This document shows, in pieces, positions 45,496 to 54,635 of a stretch of 64,000 bases of DNA; position 1 is the first letter of the stretch, and every line of letters starts with the position of its first letter. Below the pieces are notes generated by a model that worked only from the letters and a program-made list of their open reading frames with translations, made no database searches and was not told the DNA's origin. A program made the position numbers and the translations under genes. This DNA is from Bradyrhizobium symbiodeficiens (GTDB lineage Bacteria > Pseudomonadota > Alphaproteobacteria > Rhizobiales > Xanthobacteraceae), in NCBI RefSeq assembly GCF_002266465.3, contig NZ_CP029427.2, positions 248,001 through 312,000 of the forward strand, in the 5' to 3' direction.

Positions 45496-47322
45496 TTACG
45501 CCACCGCTTCCTTGGACTTTTCGGCGCGCTTGCGCTCGTTCGGGTCGAGGTGCTTCTTGCGCAGGCGGATCGACTTCGGCGTGACCTCGACGAGCTCGTC
45601 GTCCTCGATATAAGCGAGCGCCTTTTCCAGCGTCATGCGGATCGGCGGGGTCAGGCGCACCGCCTCGTCCTTCGACGTCGTGCGGATGTTGGTGAGCTGC
45701 TTGCCCTTGAGCACGTTGATCTCGAGGTCGTTGTCGCGGGTGTGCTCGCCGACGATCATGCCCTTATAGACCTTCCAGCCCGGCTCGATCATCATCGGGC
45801 CGCGGTCTTCCAGCTTGAACATGGCGTAGGCCACCGCTTCGCCCTGGTCGTTGGAGATCAGCACGCCGTTGCGGCGGCCCTGGATCTCGCCCTTGTACGG
45901 CGCGTAGCCGTGGAACAGGCGGTTCATGATCGCGGTGCCGCGGGTGTCGGTGAGCAGTTCGCCCTGGTAGCCGATCAGGCCGCGGGTCGGCGCGTAGAAC
46001 ACCAGGCGGAGGCGGTTGCCGCCGGACGGCTTCATCTCGACCAGCTCGGACTTGCGCTCGCTCATCTTCTGCACGACGACGCCGGAATGCTCCTCGTCGA
46101 CGTCGATCACGACTTCCTCGATCGGCTCCATGGTGGCGCCGGTGGCTTCGTCTTTCTGGAACACGACGCGCGGACGCGACACCGAGAGCTCGAAGCCTTC
46201 GCGGCGCATGGTCTCGATCAGGATCGCGAGCTGCAATTCGCCGCGGCCCGAGACTTCCATCGCGTCCTTGTCGGAAGCTTCGACGACGCGCAGCGCGACG
46301 TTGCCTTCGGCTTCACGCAACAGACGGTCGCGGATCATGCGGCTCGTCACCTTGTCGCCTTCGGTGCCGGCGAGCGGCGAGTTGTTGACGATGAACGACA
46401 TCGACACGGTCGGCGGATCGATCGGCTGCGCCGGCAGCGGCACCTCGACGGTCGGATCACAGAACGTGTCGGCGACGGTGCCCTTGGTGAGGCCCGCGAT
46501 GGCAACGATGTCGCCGGCTTCGGCCTCATCGAGCGGCGTGCGCTCGAGACCGCGGAAGGCCAGGATCTTGGTGATGCGCCCGGTCTCGACCAGCTTGCCC
46601 TCGGCGTTGAGTACCTTGACCTGCTGGTTCGGCTTGAGCACGCCGGAGGAGATGCGGCCGGTGATGATACGGCCGAGATAGGGATTGGCTTCGAGAATGG
46701 TGCCGATCATGCGGAACGGACCCTCTTCCACCGTCGGCGGGGCGACGTGGCGCAGGATCAGGTCGAACAGCGGCTCCATGCCCTTGTCGTTCGGACCCTC
46801 CGGGCTGTCGGCCATCCAGCCCTGCTTGGCCGACCCGTAGAGGATCGGGAAGTCGAGCTGCTCCTCGCTGGCGTCGAGCGCCGCGAACAGGTCGAACACC
46901 TCGTTGATGACTTCGGTCGGGCGTGCGTCGGGGCGGTCGACCTTGTTGATGACGACGATCGGCTTGAGGCCGACCTTGAGCGCCTTGGAGACCACGAACT
47001 TGGTCTGCGGCAGCGGGCCTTCCGCGGCATCCACCAGCACCAGGGCGCCATCCACCATGTTCAGGATGCGCTCGACCTCGCCGCCGAAATCGGCGTGGCC
47101 GGGCGTGTCGACGATGTTGATGCGGGTGTCCTTCCACTGCACCGAGGCCGCCTTGGCCAGGATGGTGATGCCGCGCTCGCGCTCCAGATCGTTGGAGTCC
47201 ATGGCACGGTCGGTCACCTTCTGGTTCTCGCGGAACGTGCCGGACTGCTGGAGGAGTTTGTCGACGAGGGTCGTCTTGCCGTGGTCGACGTGAGCGATGA
47301 TGGCGACGTTGCGGAGGTTCAT
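45496..47322 (-). CDS. typA: translational GTPase TypA/BipA
   Basis: This 608-residue ribosome-associated GTPase has G1 'AHVDHGKTT', G2 'ERERGITI' with the Thr, G3 '[10 protein letters not shown]' and G4 'NKVDRP' within the first 130 residues, all as in EF-G-like factors. EF-Tu-like domain II ('[20 protein letters not shown]') and EF-G-like III/V domains follow ('[20 protein letters not shown]', '[18 protein letters not shown]'), ending in a Lys/Arg-rich BipA-specific C-terminal domain. It assists ribosome assembly and stress or cold growth. The gene is monocistronic. Confidence 0.97.
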   Translation of the reverse strand: MNLRNVAIIAHVDHGKTTLVDKLLQQSGTFRENQKVTDRAMDSNDLERERGITILAKAASVQWKDTRINIVDTPGHADFGGEVERILNMVDGALVLVDAAEGPLPQTKFVVSKALKVGLKPIVVINKVDRPDARPTEVINEVFDLFAALDASEEQLDFPILYGSAKQGWMADSPEGPNDKGMEPLFDLILRHVAPPTVEEGPFRMIGTILEANPYLGRIITGRISSGVLKPNQQVKVLNAEGKLVETGRITKILAFRGLERTPLDEAEAGDIVAIAGLTKGTVADTFCDPTVEVPLPAQPIDPPTVSMSFIVNNSPLAGTEGDKVTSRMIRDRLLREAEGNVALRVVEASDKDAMEVSGRGELQLAILIETMRREGFELSVSRPRVVFQKDEATGATMEPIEEVVIDVDEEHSGVVVQKMSERKSELVEMKPSGGNRLRLVFYAPTRGLIGYQGELLTDTRGTAIMNRLFHGYAPYKGEIQGRRNGVLISNDQGEAVAYAMFKLEDRGPMMIEPGWKVYKGMIVGEHTRDNDLEINVLKGKQLTNIRTTSKDEAVRLTPPIRMTLEKALAYIEDDELVEVTPKSIRLRKKHLDPNERKRAEKSKEAVA

Positions 47323-47480
47323 GAGTGAGCTTCTTTACGTTCGAACAATGGGTTAAGCGCGATCTCGCCGGTCGGACCGGGACCTCTTCTCGAAACAACG
47401 CTGGAAGACTGGAACGGGGCGCTTTCCGCCCAAAAAGGAAGCCCGGCCATATCGACCGGGCAGCCTACGCGTTGCGGCGC

Positions 47481-47508
47481 AATATAGGCAAAAACGGCCA
47501 AAAAACAA
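47481..47508 (-). promoter_or_regulatory. candidate sigma-70-type promoter for typA
   Basis: On the minus strand, TTGTTT (47503-47508) and TATATT (47481-47486) are 16 bases apart in a notably A/T-rich patch of an otherwise GC-rich intergenic region. They lie about 160 bases before the typA ATG. A CCCGG/CCGGG hairpin near 47443-47461 lies in the leader. The call is from box similarity only. Confidence 0.35.
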
Positions 47509-47575
47509 TGTGTTCTTTGCCCGTTGGTTGATCGAATTTTGTCCGGGAATCTCCGGGGGTTAGGAGAAGACCGGC

Positions 47576-47845
47576 CTAACCGCGCCGTCCCTTGACGGCT
47601 GCCCAGATCAGGGCGACCCCTCCGATCCCCACGACCAAGCCCAAAAAGACCAGGGGCGCGATGTCGGAGGCGATCTTGCCGCTGTCGGATATCGAAATTC
47701 CGCCGAACAGCATCGCGCAGATCCCGGGCAGCAGCAGCATGATCCCGAAAATCGCCATCAGCGCGGTGAGGCAGCCGCTGCGCTTTTCCGTCGGCGCGGG
47801 AGGCGGACCCGGGGGCGCCGGTGGCGGTGTGTCGCTGATGCTCAT
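47576..47845 (-). CDS. small membrane protein, third gene of the Lgt-like/radical SAM operon
   Basis: This 89-residue protein has a Pro-rich cytosolic N terminus (about residues 6-18). Two membrane helices follow ('CLTALMAIFGIMLLLPGICAM' and 'APLVFLGLVVGIGGVALIWA') and then a short basic tail. Its start overlaps the radical SAM stop by four bases (ATGA), a strong sign of coupled translation. I do not recognise a family. It may be a membrane partner or scaffold for the two upstream enzymes, but that is inference from position alone. Confidence 0.7.
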   Translation of the reverse strand: MSISDTPPPAPPGPPPAPTEKRSGCLTALMAIFGIMLLLPGICAMLFGGISISDSGKIASDIAPLVFLGLVVGIGGVALIWAAVKGRRG

Positions 47846-49272
47846 GCCTGCAGGACTCCTTCACTCGCCTGCGCGGCAAGCGCGGCGCGGATGCCGTCGA
47901 TCTTTCCGTTTCGGTAGAACAGATTGTAGGTGTCGAACGGAATGATCGCGCCCTGCTCCGTCACGAAATGGATGCAGCTGCGCTTGACGTTGCCGACGCA
48001 GAAATTGAAGCGGTCGAGAAACTGCACGATGGTGACGCGGAAGACGTTCTCGTAGGCGAGGCCTTCCGGCACCTGAAAGCTGGGCAGGCAGCACAGCAGT
48101 TCGCAGACCCGCTCGCTGGTGTTCAGGGGCCCAGACGACAGCGAGAACAGATCGACGAACTTCTCCCGCAGTGCCGGATATTTCTCCGGGCTGATGGTGT
48201 TGGGCATCACCGCGACCAGCTGCTCCTGCGGGATCAACGAGGTCAGCGGCAGCACCTTCTCGCCGTTGCGCAGGCCGTAGCCGATCGAGATGCTTTCGGG
48301 ATTGCAGGGCAGCGGGATCATGTCCTTGTCGCCGAACACGCCGGTCTCGATCACGCGCTTGCGGATCTCCGACAGCATGATGCGGTCGGTATTCTTGTCG
48401 AAGTTCTCGTTGCGGCCGGCGTCCTGCACCGGCTGCAGGGTGACGCCGCGCACGCATGTCCAGGTCAGCGCGTGGCGGACGATATCGCCGATTTCGGCAT
48501 CATTGACGCCGCGCTTGATGGTCGCGACCAGCGTCGTCGACACGCCAAAATGCTCGAGATTCTCCAGCGCCTGCTGGCGGATTTTTCGCAAATCCGCGCC
48601 GCGCAGGTCGATCAGCGCGTCGCGCTGCAGCGAATCGAACTGGAGGTAGACCTCCAGCCCGCGCTTGTTCTCGGCGAGCCGCGCCACGAAATCCCTCTCG
48701 CGCGCGATGCGCAGTCCGTTGGTGTTGATCATGACGTGGCGGATCGGTCGGGCGCGCACGGCGTCCAGGATCGCGAAGAAATCCGGATGCAGCGTCGGCT
48801 CGCCGCCGGAGATCTGCACGAGATCTGGCTCGCCTTCGCTCGCGACCAGCGCGTCGAGCATCTTCTCCACCGTCGCGAGCGGGGTGAATTTCGTTCGTGC
48901 CGGCGAGGAGTCCGCAAAGCAGACCGGGCAAGTCAGATTGCAGTGCTCGGTGATCTCGATCAGCGCCAGACAGGAATGCTGCTCGTGGTCGGAACAGAGA
49001 CCGCAATCATAGGGACAGCCGAATTCCGTGCGCTGCTGGAATTGCAGCGGCCGGTCGCCGGGCTTGATGAAATCCTTGCACAGGCGCCAATAGGCGGCAT
49101 CCGTCGACACCAGCGTCGACTGGACGCCGTGCTCTCGGCAGCGCTTTTCGTACCAGACCTCGTTGTCCAGAATCTGGATCTTGGTCGGCACCAGCTTCAG
49201 GCAGGTCTCGCAAAGAGATTGGGTCTGCCCCCAGAAAATATAGGGCCGCGACTTACGCAACGGCGCGTTCAT
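47842..49272 (-). CDS. radical SAM enzyme related to tetraether/membrane-spanning lipid synthases (COG1964-like)
   Basis: The product has 476 residues. The radical SAM cluster motif is Cys111-x3-Cys115-x2-Cys118 ('EHCNLTCPVCFADS'), with 'ISGGEPTLHPDF' (SAM-binding GGE) at 154-165 and 'MINTNGLRIA' after it. The N terminus carries a Cys-rich module (Cys21, 24, 45, 65, 86, 90, 93, 101), and the C terminus has 'SERVCELLCCLPSFQ' and 'RFNFCVGNVKRSCIHF', so auxiliary FeS clusters are likely. This layout resembles archaeal Tes and bacterial relatives that join lipid tails. The start overlaps the Lgt-like gene by 20 bases. Confidence 0.85.
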   Translation of the reverse strand: MNAPLRKSRPYIFWGQTQSLCETCLKLVPTKIQILDNEVWYEKRCREHGVQSTLVSTDAAYWRLCKDFIKPGDRPLQFQQRTEFGCPYDCGLCSDHEQHSCLALIEITEHCNLTCPVCFADSSPARTKFTPLATVEKMLDALVASEGEPDLVQISGGEPTLHPDFFAILDAVRARPIRHVMINTNGLRIARERDFVARLAENKRGLEVYLQFDSLQRDALIDLRGADLRKIRQQALENLEHFGVSTTLVATIKRGVNDAEIGDIVRHALTWTCVRGVTLQPVQDAGRNENFDKNTDRIMLSEIRKRVIETGVFGDKDMIPLPCNPESISIGYGLRNGEKVLPLTSLIPQEQLVAVMPNTISPEKYPALREKFVDLFSLSSGPLNTSERVCELLCCLPSFQVPEGLAYENVFRVTIVQFLDRFNFCVGNVKRSCIHFVTEQGAIIPFDTYNLFYRNGKIDGIRAALAAQASEGVLQA

Positions 49273-49969
49273 GCATGGGTCTCGCTTTGGGCGCCGTCGC
49301 CAGCATGACGCCGGCGTAGAGCAAAATGGACAGCGACAGCAGGTGAAACAGGGTGAAGGGGCCGATCAGCGTGCCGTAGGGCTTCAGGAATTCCCACAGA
49401 AAGCGTTGCGCTCCATAATAAACGAGAACCAGGTAGAAACCATTGGTGATCACAAAGGCATTCCGGTTCAAGACCGCCAGCACATAGAGCAGCGCGAAGA
49501 CCGCCATGGCTGCGCTCTCGTAGAGCTGCACCGGATGGCGCGGAATGCCATCGCCGAAATCATGGGCGAAGGGCAGCGCGGTCGGCGTGCCATAGGTGAA
49601 ATCGTCGAGGCCCGCGAAGTAGCAGCCGAGCCGGCCGGTCGCGATGCCGAGCGCCAGCGGCAGCGCGAAGCGCGCGCCGGTCCGCGCGGCGATCCCCGCG
49701 GACCATTTGTAGAGCTCGATCGCGACGATGCCGCCGGCGATCGCGCCCTCGACCGAGCGGGCAATGCCGCTCTCGCCCGACAGCCACAGATTGGCGGAGC
49801 CGAACAGATAGGCCCCGAGGCCCGCGCCGAACACCAGCGCCGCGATATAGGGCAGCTCGAAGGATTGCGCCGGAAACTGCAGGCGCTGTCGCGACAGCCA
49901 GTAGACGGCCGCCGCCGCCGCCAGCCACGCCAGGATGTCGAAGACGGTGTGAAGAAAGGCCCCGCTCAT
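49253..49969 (-). CDS. prolipoprotein diacylglyceryl transferase (Lgt)-like membrane protein
   Basis: This 238-residue protein has about seven membrane helices in the Lgt arrangement. 'ATGRLGCYFAGLDDFTYGTP' (112-115 GRLG) aligns with the Lgt GR-G-NF motif and keeps the Arg but has Cys for Asn. 'PRHPVQLYES' (143-152) and 'AQRFLWEFLKP' keep the distal His/Pro and Arg motifs. The usual HGG motif is replaced ('SVEGAIAGG'). It is therefore unlikely to be the cell's main Lgt. It probably handles phosphatidylglycerol-like lipids for another acceptor. No Shine-Dalgarno precedes the ATG (C-run at 49970-49975 on the complement). Confidence 0.82.
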   Translation of the reverse strand: MSGAFLHTVFDILAWLAAAAAVYWLSRQRLQFPAQSFELPYIAALVFGAGLGAYLFGSANLWLSGESGIARSVEGAIAGGIVAIELYKWSAGIAARTGARFALPLALGIATGRLGCYFAGLDDFTYGTPTALPFAHDFGDGIPRHPVQLYESAAMAVFALLYVLAVLNRNAFVITNGFYLVLVYYGAQRFLWEFLKPYGTLIGPFTLFHLLSLSILLYAGVMLATAPKARPMHERAVA

Positions 49970-50049
49970 GGGGGGATATTAGCCCAGGTTCCAGCCGCGC
50001 GGGATAGTGCGCCCGCTCCTTCTTCACGCCGGGGAAGCGAGGCGGGGCG

Positions 50050-50814
50050 CTACCCGGCTTCCTGCTGCTCGGTCGGGTAGACTCCGCGCAGCACCTCCTC
50101 GAAATGCATTTTCACCGCGTCGTTGCACAGGCAGGCGCGAAGCTTCAGGCCGTCGCGGTTGCGAACCAGAATCGATCCGCGTCTCGTGTCGAGAATCCGT
50201 TCCGCCTTGAACGATTGAAGCACGCGACTGGCATAGCTGCGGCCAACGCCGAGCAGCGTGGCAAGCTGTTCGTGGGTCAGCGGCACGCTGTCCTCGTCGC
50301 CGGTCCGCTCCATCGCCGCCAGGATCCATTTGGCGGTTCGTTGTTCGATCGAATGGATCGCATTGCAGGCGGTCGATTGGAAGATCTGCGCCAGCATGCA
50401 ATCGGCATAGCGGGCAAAGATATTGCGCATTGATACCGAGCGCAGCTTGGCCGCTTCCAGCTTGGCGACATGGACGCGCGCAAAAGGGCCGCTGAATTTC
50501 ACGCAGATCCGGGTATAGGCCGGCAGGAATCCCTCGCTGACGATGCCGCCCACCGCGCCTTCGCGGCCGACCAGGATGGTCTCGACGTCTCGGCCATCCT
50601 CATTGGGGACGAGAAAGGTCGCGAGCGCCGGTCCGCAGGGGAAGTGGACGACCTGGACGTCGTCACCGGGGCTGTAGAGCAGCTGGTTGGCTACGGCGTT
50701 TTCGACGGTCACGTGCGGCGCGAGCAGGGCGTAGTCTGCCTGGCTCAGGCGCCGCAACAAATTGTTGGCGGGACGGCTCTCGACCTCGGTCATCTTGCTG
50801 ATACGCGCATCCAT
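50050..50814 (-). CDS. Crp/Fnr family transcriptional regulator
   Basis: A 254-residue regulator started at ATG 50812-50814 with GGGAG upstream. The N-terminal cyclic-nucleotide-binding-like beta roll covers about residues 20-140 ('VVHFPCGPALATFLVPNEDG'). The dimer helix and winged HTH follow ('LTHEQLATLLGVGRSYASRV', 'ILDTRRGSILVRNRDGLK'). No Fnr-type N-terminal Cys cluster is present, so it is not an oxygen FeS sensor. It is encoded upstream of the Lgt-like operon (80 bases) and divergently from a response regulator. Either could be under its control. Confidence 0.9.
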   Translation of the reverse strand: MDARISKMTEVESRPANNLLRRLSQADYALLAPHVTVENAVANQLLYSPGDDVQVVHFPCGPALATFLVPNEDGRDVETILVGREGAVGGIVSEGFLPAYTRICVKFSGPFARVHVAKLEAAKLRSVSMRNIFARYADCMLAQIFQSTACNAIHSIEQRTAKWILAAMERTGDEDSVPLTHEQLATLLGVGRSYASRVLQSFKAERILDTRRGSILVRNRDGLKLRACLCNDAVKMHFEEVLRGVYPTEQQEAG

Positions 50815-50987
50815 CGTGAACTCCCATCCCGCTCCCATCTTAACGGGTTCCGTGCCTTCCCTGTGTGCACAAGTGGACAGACTGGAGAACGGCGATGTGG
50901 TGGGTTTCGTTCCGGGAACCCTCCGAGCTGCGCGCAGACATCGTGTCGCGGCAGTCCTGATCCGAACCCTCCACACAAGATGCGATC

Positions 50988-51371
50988 ATGACACCCGCAC
51001 TTTCCAATGGCTCAAGCTGGCCGGCCGATGTTCTGATCGTCGAAGACGACCCGATCATCGCGATCGATTTCGAGGACCGTCTGCTCGGGTTTGGGGTGAC
51101 GGGCGTGCGGAGCGTCGGGTCGGTGACCCAGGCGCTGGGCGCCATTGACAAACGTGCGCCCGATTTCGCGCTGCTCGATGTCGAGTTGATCCGCGAGACG
51201 AGCTTTGCGGTCGCGGAGCGGCTGGCAGCGCTGAAGATCCCGTTCGTCTTCGTCACCGGCTACGGCGCGGAGGCGCGAATTCCGCCTGAATTCTCCGGCC
51301 AGCCGCGGTTGCAGAAGCCGTGCTCGAGCGACGCGCTGGAGGCGGCGCTCAAGGCGCGCGCCCTCGATTAG
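50988..51371 (+). CDS. single-domain response regulator
   Basis: This 127-residue protein is a lone receiver domain. Acidic Glu19-Asp20-Asp21 ('VLIVEDDPI'), phosphoacceptor Asp64 ('FALLDVEL'), switch Thr90 ('VFVTGYG') and Lys110 ('LQKPCS') are all present, so it should be phosphorylatable. No output domain is fused, and no histidine kinase is nearby. It is divergent from the Crp/Fnr gene and its stop is only three bases from the end of the converging phoD gene. It may relay phosphate or bind a partner. Confidence 0.92.
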   Translation: MTPALSNGSSWPADVLIVEDDPIIAIDFEDRLLGFGVTGVRSVGSVTQALGAIDKRAPDFALLDVELIRETSFAVAERLAALKIPFVFVTGYGAEARIPPEFSGQPRLQKPCSSDALEAALKARALD

Positions 51372-51374
51372 CGA

Positions 51375-52916
51375 TCAGGCCTGCTTCGGGTCGAGCGTGG
51401 TCGACCACAGCGCGACGTCGGCGCGGTCGCGCAAGGTCACAGTCATCTGGCCCGAGGCGCCGTCGATCTTGACGTGACCGAAGAACTGCATGCCGGCGGA
51501 CGGAGGCAGGTTCTGGCTGTCCTTGCCAGGCGCTTTGACGAAGCGCACTTCGGGTCCGAAGGTGTTGTCGAGCGCGTTCGGACCAAAGGTGCCGGCATGC
51601 AGCGGGCCCGACACGAATTCCCAGAACGGTTCGAACTCCTGGAATTGTGCCTTGTTCGGATCGTAATAATGCGCGGCAGCGTAGTGCACGTCGGCGGTCA
51701 GCCACACCGTGTTGCTGATCGGCGCCATCTTGATGAAGCGTAGAATGTCAGCGATCTCGAGCTCGCGGCCGCGCACCGGGCCGTCGCCCTGCGCGATCGC
51801 TTCCGAGCCACCCTTCGGCGTGTCCGACACGACGAGGCTGAGCGGCATGTCGGAGGCGATCACCTTCCAGGTCGCGCGGGAATTGAGCAGGCCGCGCTTG
51901 AGCCAGGCGATCTGGTCCGGGCCGAGGAAGTAGCTGGCGGGGCCGTAGGCGGTTTCGAGATTGGGGCCGTTCGGACCGCGGTAGCTGCGTTCGTCGAGCA
52001 CGAACACGTCGAGATGTGGGCCGTAGGAGATCTGCCGATAGACCCGGCCCGGCTCAGCGATGCTCTCGCGCATCGGATACATCTCGTGGAAGGCGCGTCC
52101 CGCACGGGCGGCGAGCAGCGAAATGTCGCGCTCCTTGTAGGCGGCCGGCAACTCCTTCGACAGCGACCAGTTGTTAGTCACCTCGTGGTCGTCCCATTGC
52201 ACGAAGATCGGGACCTCGGCATTGAAGGCCCGGAGGTTTTCGTCGGTGAGATTGTATTTGTGCGCGGCGCGGTACTCGTCGAGCGTCTCCGCGACCTTGG
52301 CCTTCTCGGGGATGGTGACGTTCTTCCAGATCTTGCCGTCGGCGAGCTTCACCTCGGATACGATCGGTCCGTCGGCATAGATGGTGTCGCCTGAGTGCAG
52401 GAAGAAATCCGGACGGTGCTTGCGCATCGCCGAGAAGGTGAACATGCCGCCGTCATCGGGATTGATGCCCCAGCCTTGTCCTGCAACGTCGCCGCCCCAG
52501 ACGAAACTGACGTCGCGGCGGTCGGCGGGCGCGGTGCGGAAGCGGCCGGTCACCGGCTCGCCCTCGATCGCGCTGTGGGACAGATCGCGGAAGCGGATTC
52601 GGTAAAAGATGTCCTGGCTGGCAGGCAGGTTCTCGATCAGCATCTTTGCGGTGAAATCGCTCTCGGGCAGCGCCGCGATCGGCGGCAGCGCCCGGGCATC
52701 CCTGAAGGACTCGGTTGTCGCGACCTCGACCAGCATCTGCGCGGGCCGGTCGGCGCGCGCCCACACCATGCCGCCGTCGACCGCGACATCGCCCGACTGC
52801 ACGCCGTGGGTGACCGCGGGCCGATCGGCTGCGCGCGAGAGATAGGGCATCGCGACGGTGCCGAGCACACCGGCGCCGGTGGCGAGGAAACGCCGGCGGG
52901 AGAATTTGATGTTCAT
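51375..52916 (-). CDS. phoD: alkaline phosphatase D family protein
   Basis: The 513-residue enzyme starts at ATG 52914-52916. A twin-arginine signal ('SRRRFLATGAGVLGTVAMPY') exports it folded. The PhoD N domain (about 30-130) is Fn3-like. The metallophosphatase domain has 'FVWGGDVAGQGWG', 'DFFLHSGDTIYAD', 'VQWDDHEVTNNW', 'DMPLSLVV' and 'TADVHYAAAHYYD', which carry the Fe/Ca-binding residues. PhoD is a periplasmic phosphomono- and diesterase used under phosphate limitation. No Pho box was identified upstream. Confidence 0.94.
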   Translation of the reverse strand: MNIKFSRRRFLATGAGVLGTVAMPYLSRAADRPAVTHGVQSGDVAVDGGMVWARADRPAQMLVEVATTESFRDARALPPIAALPESDFTAKMLIENLPASQDIFYRIRFRDLSHSAIEGEPVTGRFRTAPADRRDVSFVWGGDVAGQGWGINPDDGGMFTFSAMRKHRPDFFLHSGDTIYADGPIVSEVKLADGKIWKNVTIPEKAKVAETLDEYRAAHKYNLTDENLRAFNAEVPIFVQWDDHEVTNNWSLSKELPAAYKERDISLLAARAGRAFHEMYPMRESIAEPGRVYRQISYGPHLDVFVLDERSYRGPNGPNLETAYGPASYFLGPDQIAWLKRGLLNSRATWKVIASDMPLSLVVSDTPKGGSEAIAQGDGPVRGRELEIADILRFIKMAPISNTVWLTADVHYAAAHYYDPNKAQFQEFEPFWEFVSGPLHAGTFGPNALDNTFGPEVRFVKAPGKDSQNLPPSAGMQFFGHVKIDGASGQMTVTLRDRADVALWSTTLDPKQA

Positions 52917-53038
52917 GAGGAATGGCTCCGAACCCTGCGAATGTGGCTCGATGGAATCGGGGTCCGGGCGTTGCGCGCCCCGGAATGACGGTGAACCTAT
53001 ATTGAGACAATGTGACGCAGCGATTACGCGCGCAAGGG

Positions 53039-54484
53039 TTACGCGTTGCCGGCGGCCCTGAATTGCGCGCCCGCACGTTGCAGGTTCTGCGGCAGGCTGG
53101 ACAGCACCGCCTTGCGGTCGGCGACGGCGGCGTGGAATTGATCCAGCGCGATGTTGAAGGCCGTAAGCGCCCCCTCCTCGATCGCGCCGTGATCGAAGCA
53201 GCGCAACGTGTCGCGCAGGATTTCGTCGGCCTCGGCCTGCATCTGATCGAGCTCTTCGGTCGCCTCGCTCTTGCGCGCGGCCGCGATCATGTCGAGCAGC
53301 CTTTCGCGCAGATGGCTGTTGTTGTCGCGCTCGTCCTTCTTCAGATAGCCCGCGAACCAGGCGCCGATCGAGCCCATGGCGGAGAGCGCCATCAGGCTCC
53401 ACCAGATGTAATCGCTGTATTTGTCGAGGAAGGTCTTTTCCTCGCCGTCGACGAAGGCGGCTGCACCGGGATGCACCGGGATCACGGCGTCCTTGTCGGT
53501 GTCGGGCGTCTCGATCTTCGCCGCCAGCGGGAATTCCGTCACCAGTTGCTGGCGCACGGCGAACAGCTGGCGCGTGAACGCTGCGATGGTGGTTTCGGAC
53601 ACGCCCTTGCGCGCCACGATGTGGTGCGAGAAGCTGATGGTCTTGACCTCATCATCCGGGCGGGCGGGTGAGCCGCCATAGGTGCCAGCGGGAATCTCGG
53701 ACGCCTCGTAGACCGGATGATTCTGCGCGATCGCATCCGCCGACTCGATCGCGAGGAAGCTGGGTGCGCCGAAATCCTTGGTGGAGGCGGCGATCGCGTC
53801 CGCCGTGATCTTGCTGTTGACCGGGCCGGCCGCGAGATAGACGTCGGCCTTCTGGGCCTTGATCGCCTCGGCCGCCTCGTTGGCCGGGAATTGCACGATC
53901 TCGACCTTGGCGGGATCGACGCCGTATTGCTGGAGGATCACCTTGAGCAGATTGACGTTGGCCTGGGTGCGGCCGACGACGCCGACGCGATGGCCGGCGA
54001 GCTGCGAGATCTTGGTGATCTTCGGGCCCCGCTTCTTGCCTTTGCCCGGTACGGACCACAGCACCACGACGTTCTTGCGCAGGGTCGCGACCGCTTGCGC
54101 GTTCTTGGGCACGTCGATGTCGCCGCGCACGATGGCGAGATCGACCTTGCCTTCCGCAAGCGCATCGGCGCTGGCCGTAGCGCCGTCGGTCTGGATTGGC
54201 CGCAGCCGGATCTGGCTCTTGTGCTGCGAAAAGGCTTGCGTCAGCGCCTGCACGACCTTGACGTCATCGCTATTTGCGGGGCCGACCGCGATCTTCAACG
54301 TCACGGGCCGCATGGCGAAGTAATAGCCGCCGGCGAGCGCGCCGATGATCGCGAGCACGAACGCAAGAGACACAAGTGCGGTCTTCCGCGCCGCGGATCG
54401 CGGCGAAGGCGGAGAGGGCGTTTCGGCCAGGTCAAATCCCCCGGTCATCGATCTCCCAAACAGGCGCTTCAGGCTCAGTTTCAT
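53039..54484 (-). CDS. membrane-tethered TAXI family solute-binding protein
   Basis: This 481-residue protein has an N-terminal helix (about 35-57) followed by a TAXI/TRAP-type binding domain ('LKIAVGPANSDDVKVVQALT', 'VGVVGRTQANVNLLKVILQQ', 'PANEAAEAIKAQKADVYLAA'). A second membrane helix (about 359-380, 'IWWSLMALSAMGSIGAWFAG') leads to a 98-residue cytosolic helical tail. Ordinary TAXI proteins are free in the periplasm and serve TRAP permeases; none is encoded here. The two-helix tether with a cytosolic tail suggests sensing or a non-transport role. It is probably transcribed with phoD (122 bases between). Confidence 0.88.
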   Translation of the reverse strand: MKLSLKRLFGRSMTGGFDLAETPSPPSPRSAARKTALVSLAFVLAIIGALAGGYYFAMRPVTLKIAVGPANSDDVKVVQALTQAFSQHKSQIRLRPIQTDGATASADALAEGKVDLAIVRGDIDVPKNAQAVATLRKNVVVLWSVPGKGKKRGPKITKISQLAGHRVGVVGRTQANVNLLKVILQQYGVDPAKVEIVQFPANEAAEAIKAQKADVYLAAGPVNSKITADAIAASTKDFGAPSFLAIESADAIAQNHPVYEASEIPAGTYGGSPARPDDEVKTISFSHHIVARKGVSETTIAAFTRQLFAVRQQLVTEFPLAAKIETPDTDKDAVIPVHPGAAAFVDGEEKTFLDKYSDYIWWSLMALSAMGSIGAWFAGYLKKDERDNNSHLRERLLDMIAAARKSEATEELDQMQAEADEILRDTLRCFDHGAIEEGALTAFNIALDQFHAAVADRKAVLSSLPQNLQRAGAQFRAAGNA

Positions 54485-54635
54485 CTTGGCCGGCGATTTA
54501 CGCCCGTAATTGTAGCAAATTTCCTGTCCGGCGGGGTTACATCTCCGTCATGGTTAGCGGATGGCGGAAATCCCGTATGAACCCGGGCATCAGTGGGGTG
54601 TTAGGGTAAAGTTCCCCTGAAGGACGGAGATGACC

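Noticed and set aside
45373..47328. 651-codon open frame on the plus strand opposite typA
   Set aside because: It is the exact antisense of a strongly conserved GTPase gene and has the Asp/His/Leu/Arg-rich composition of a GC shadow.
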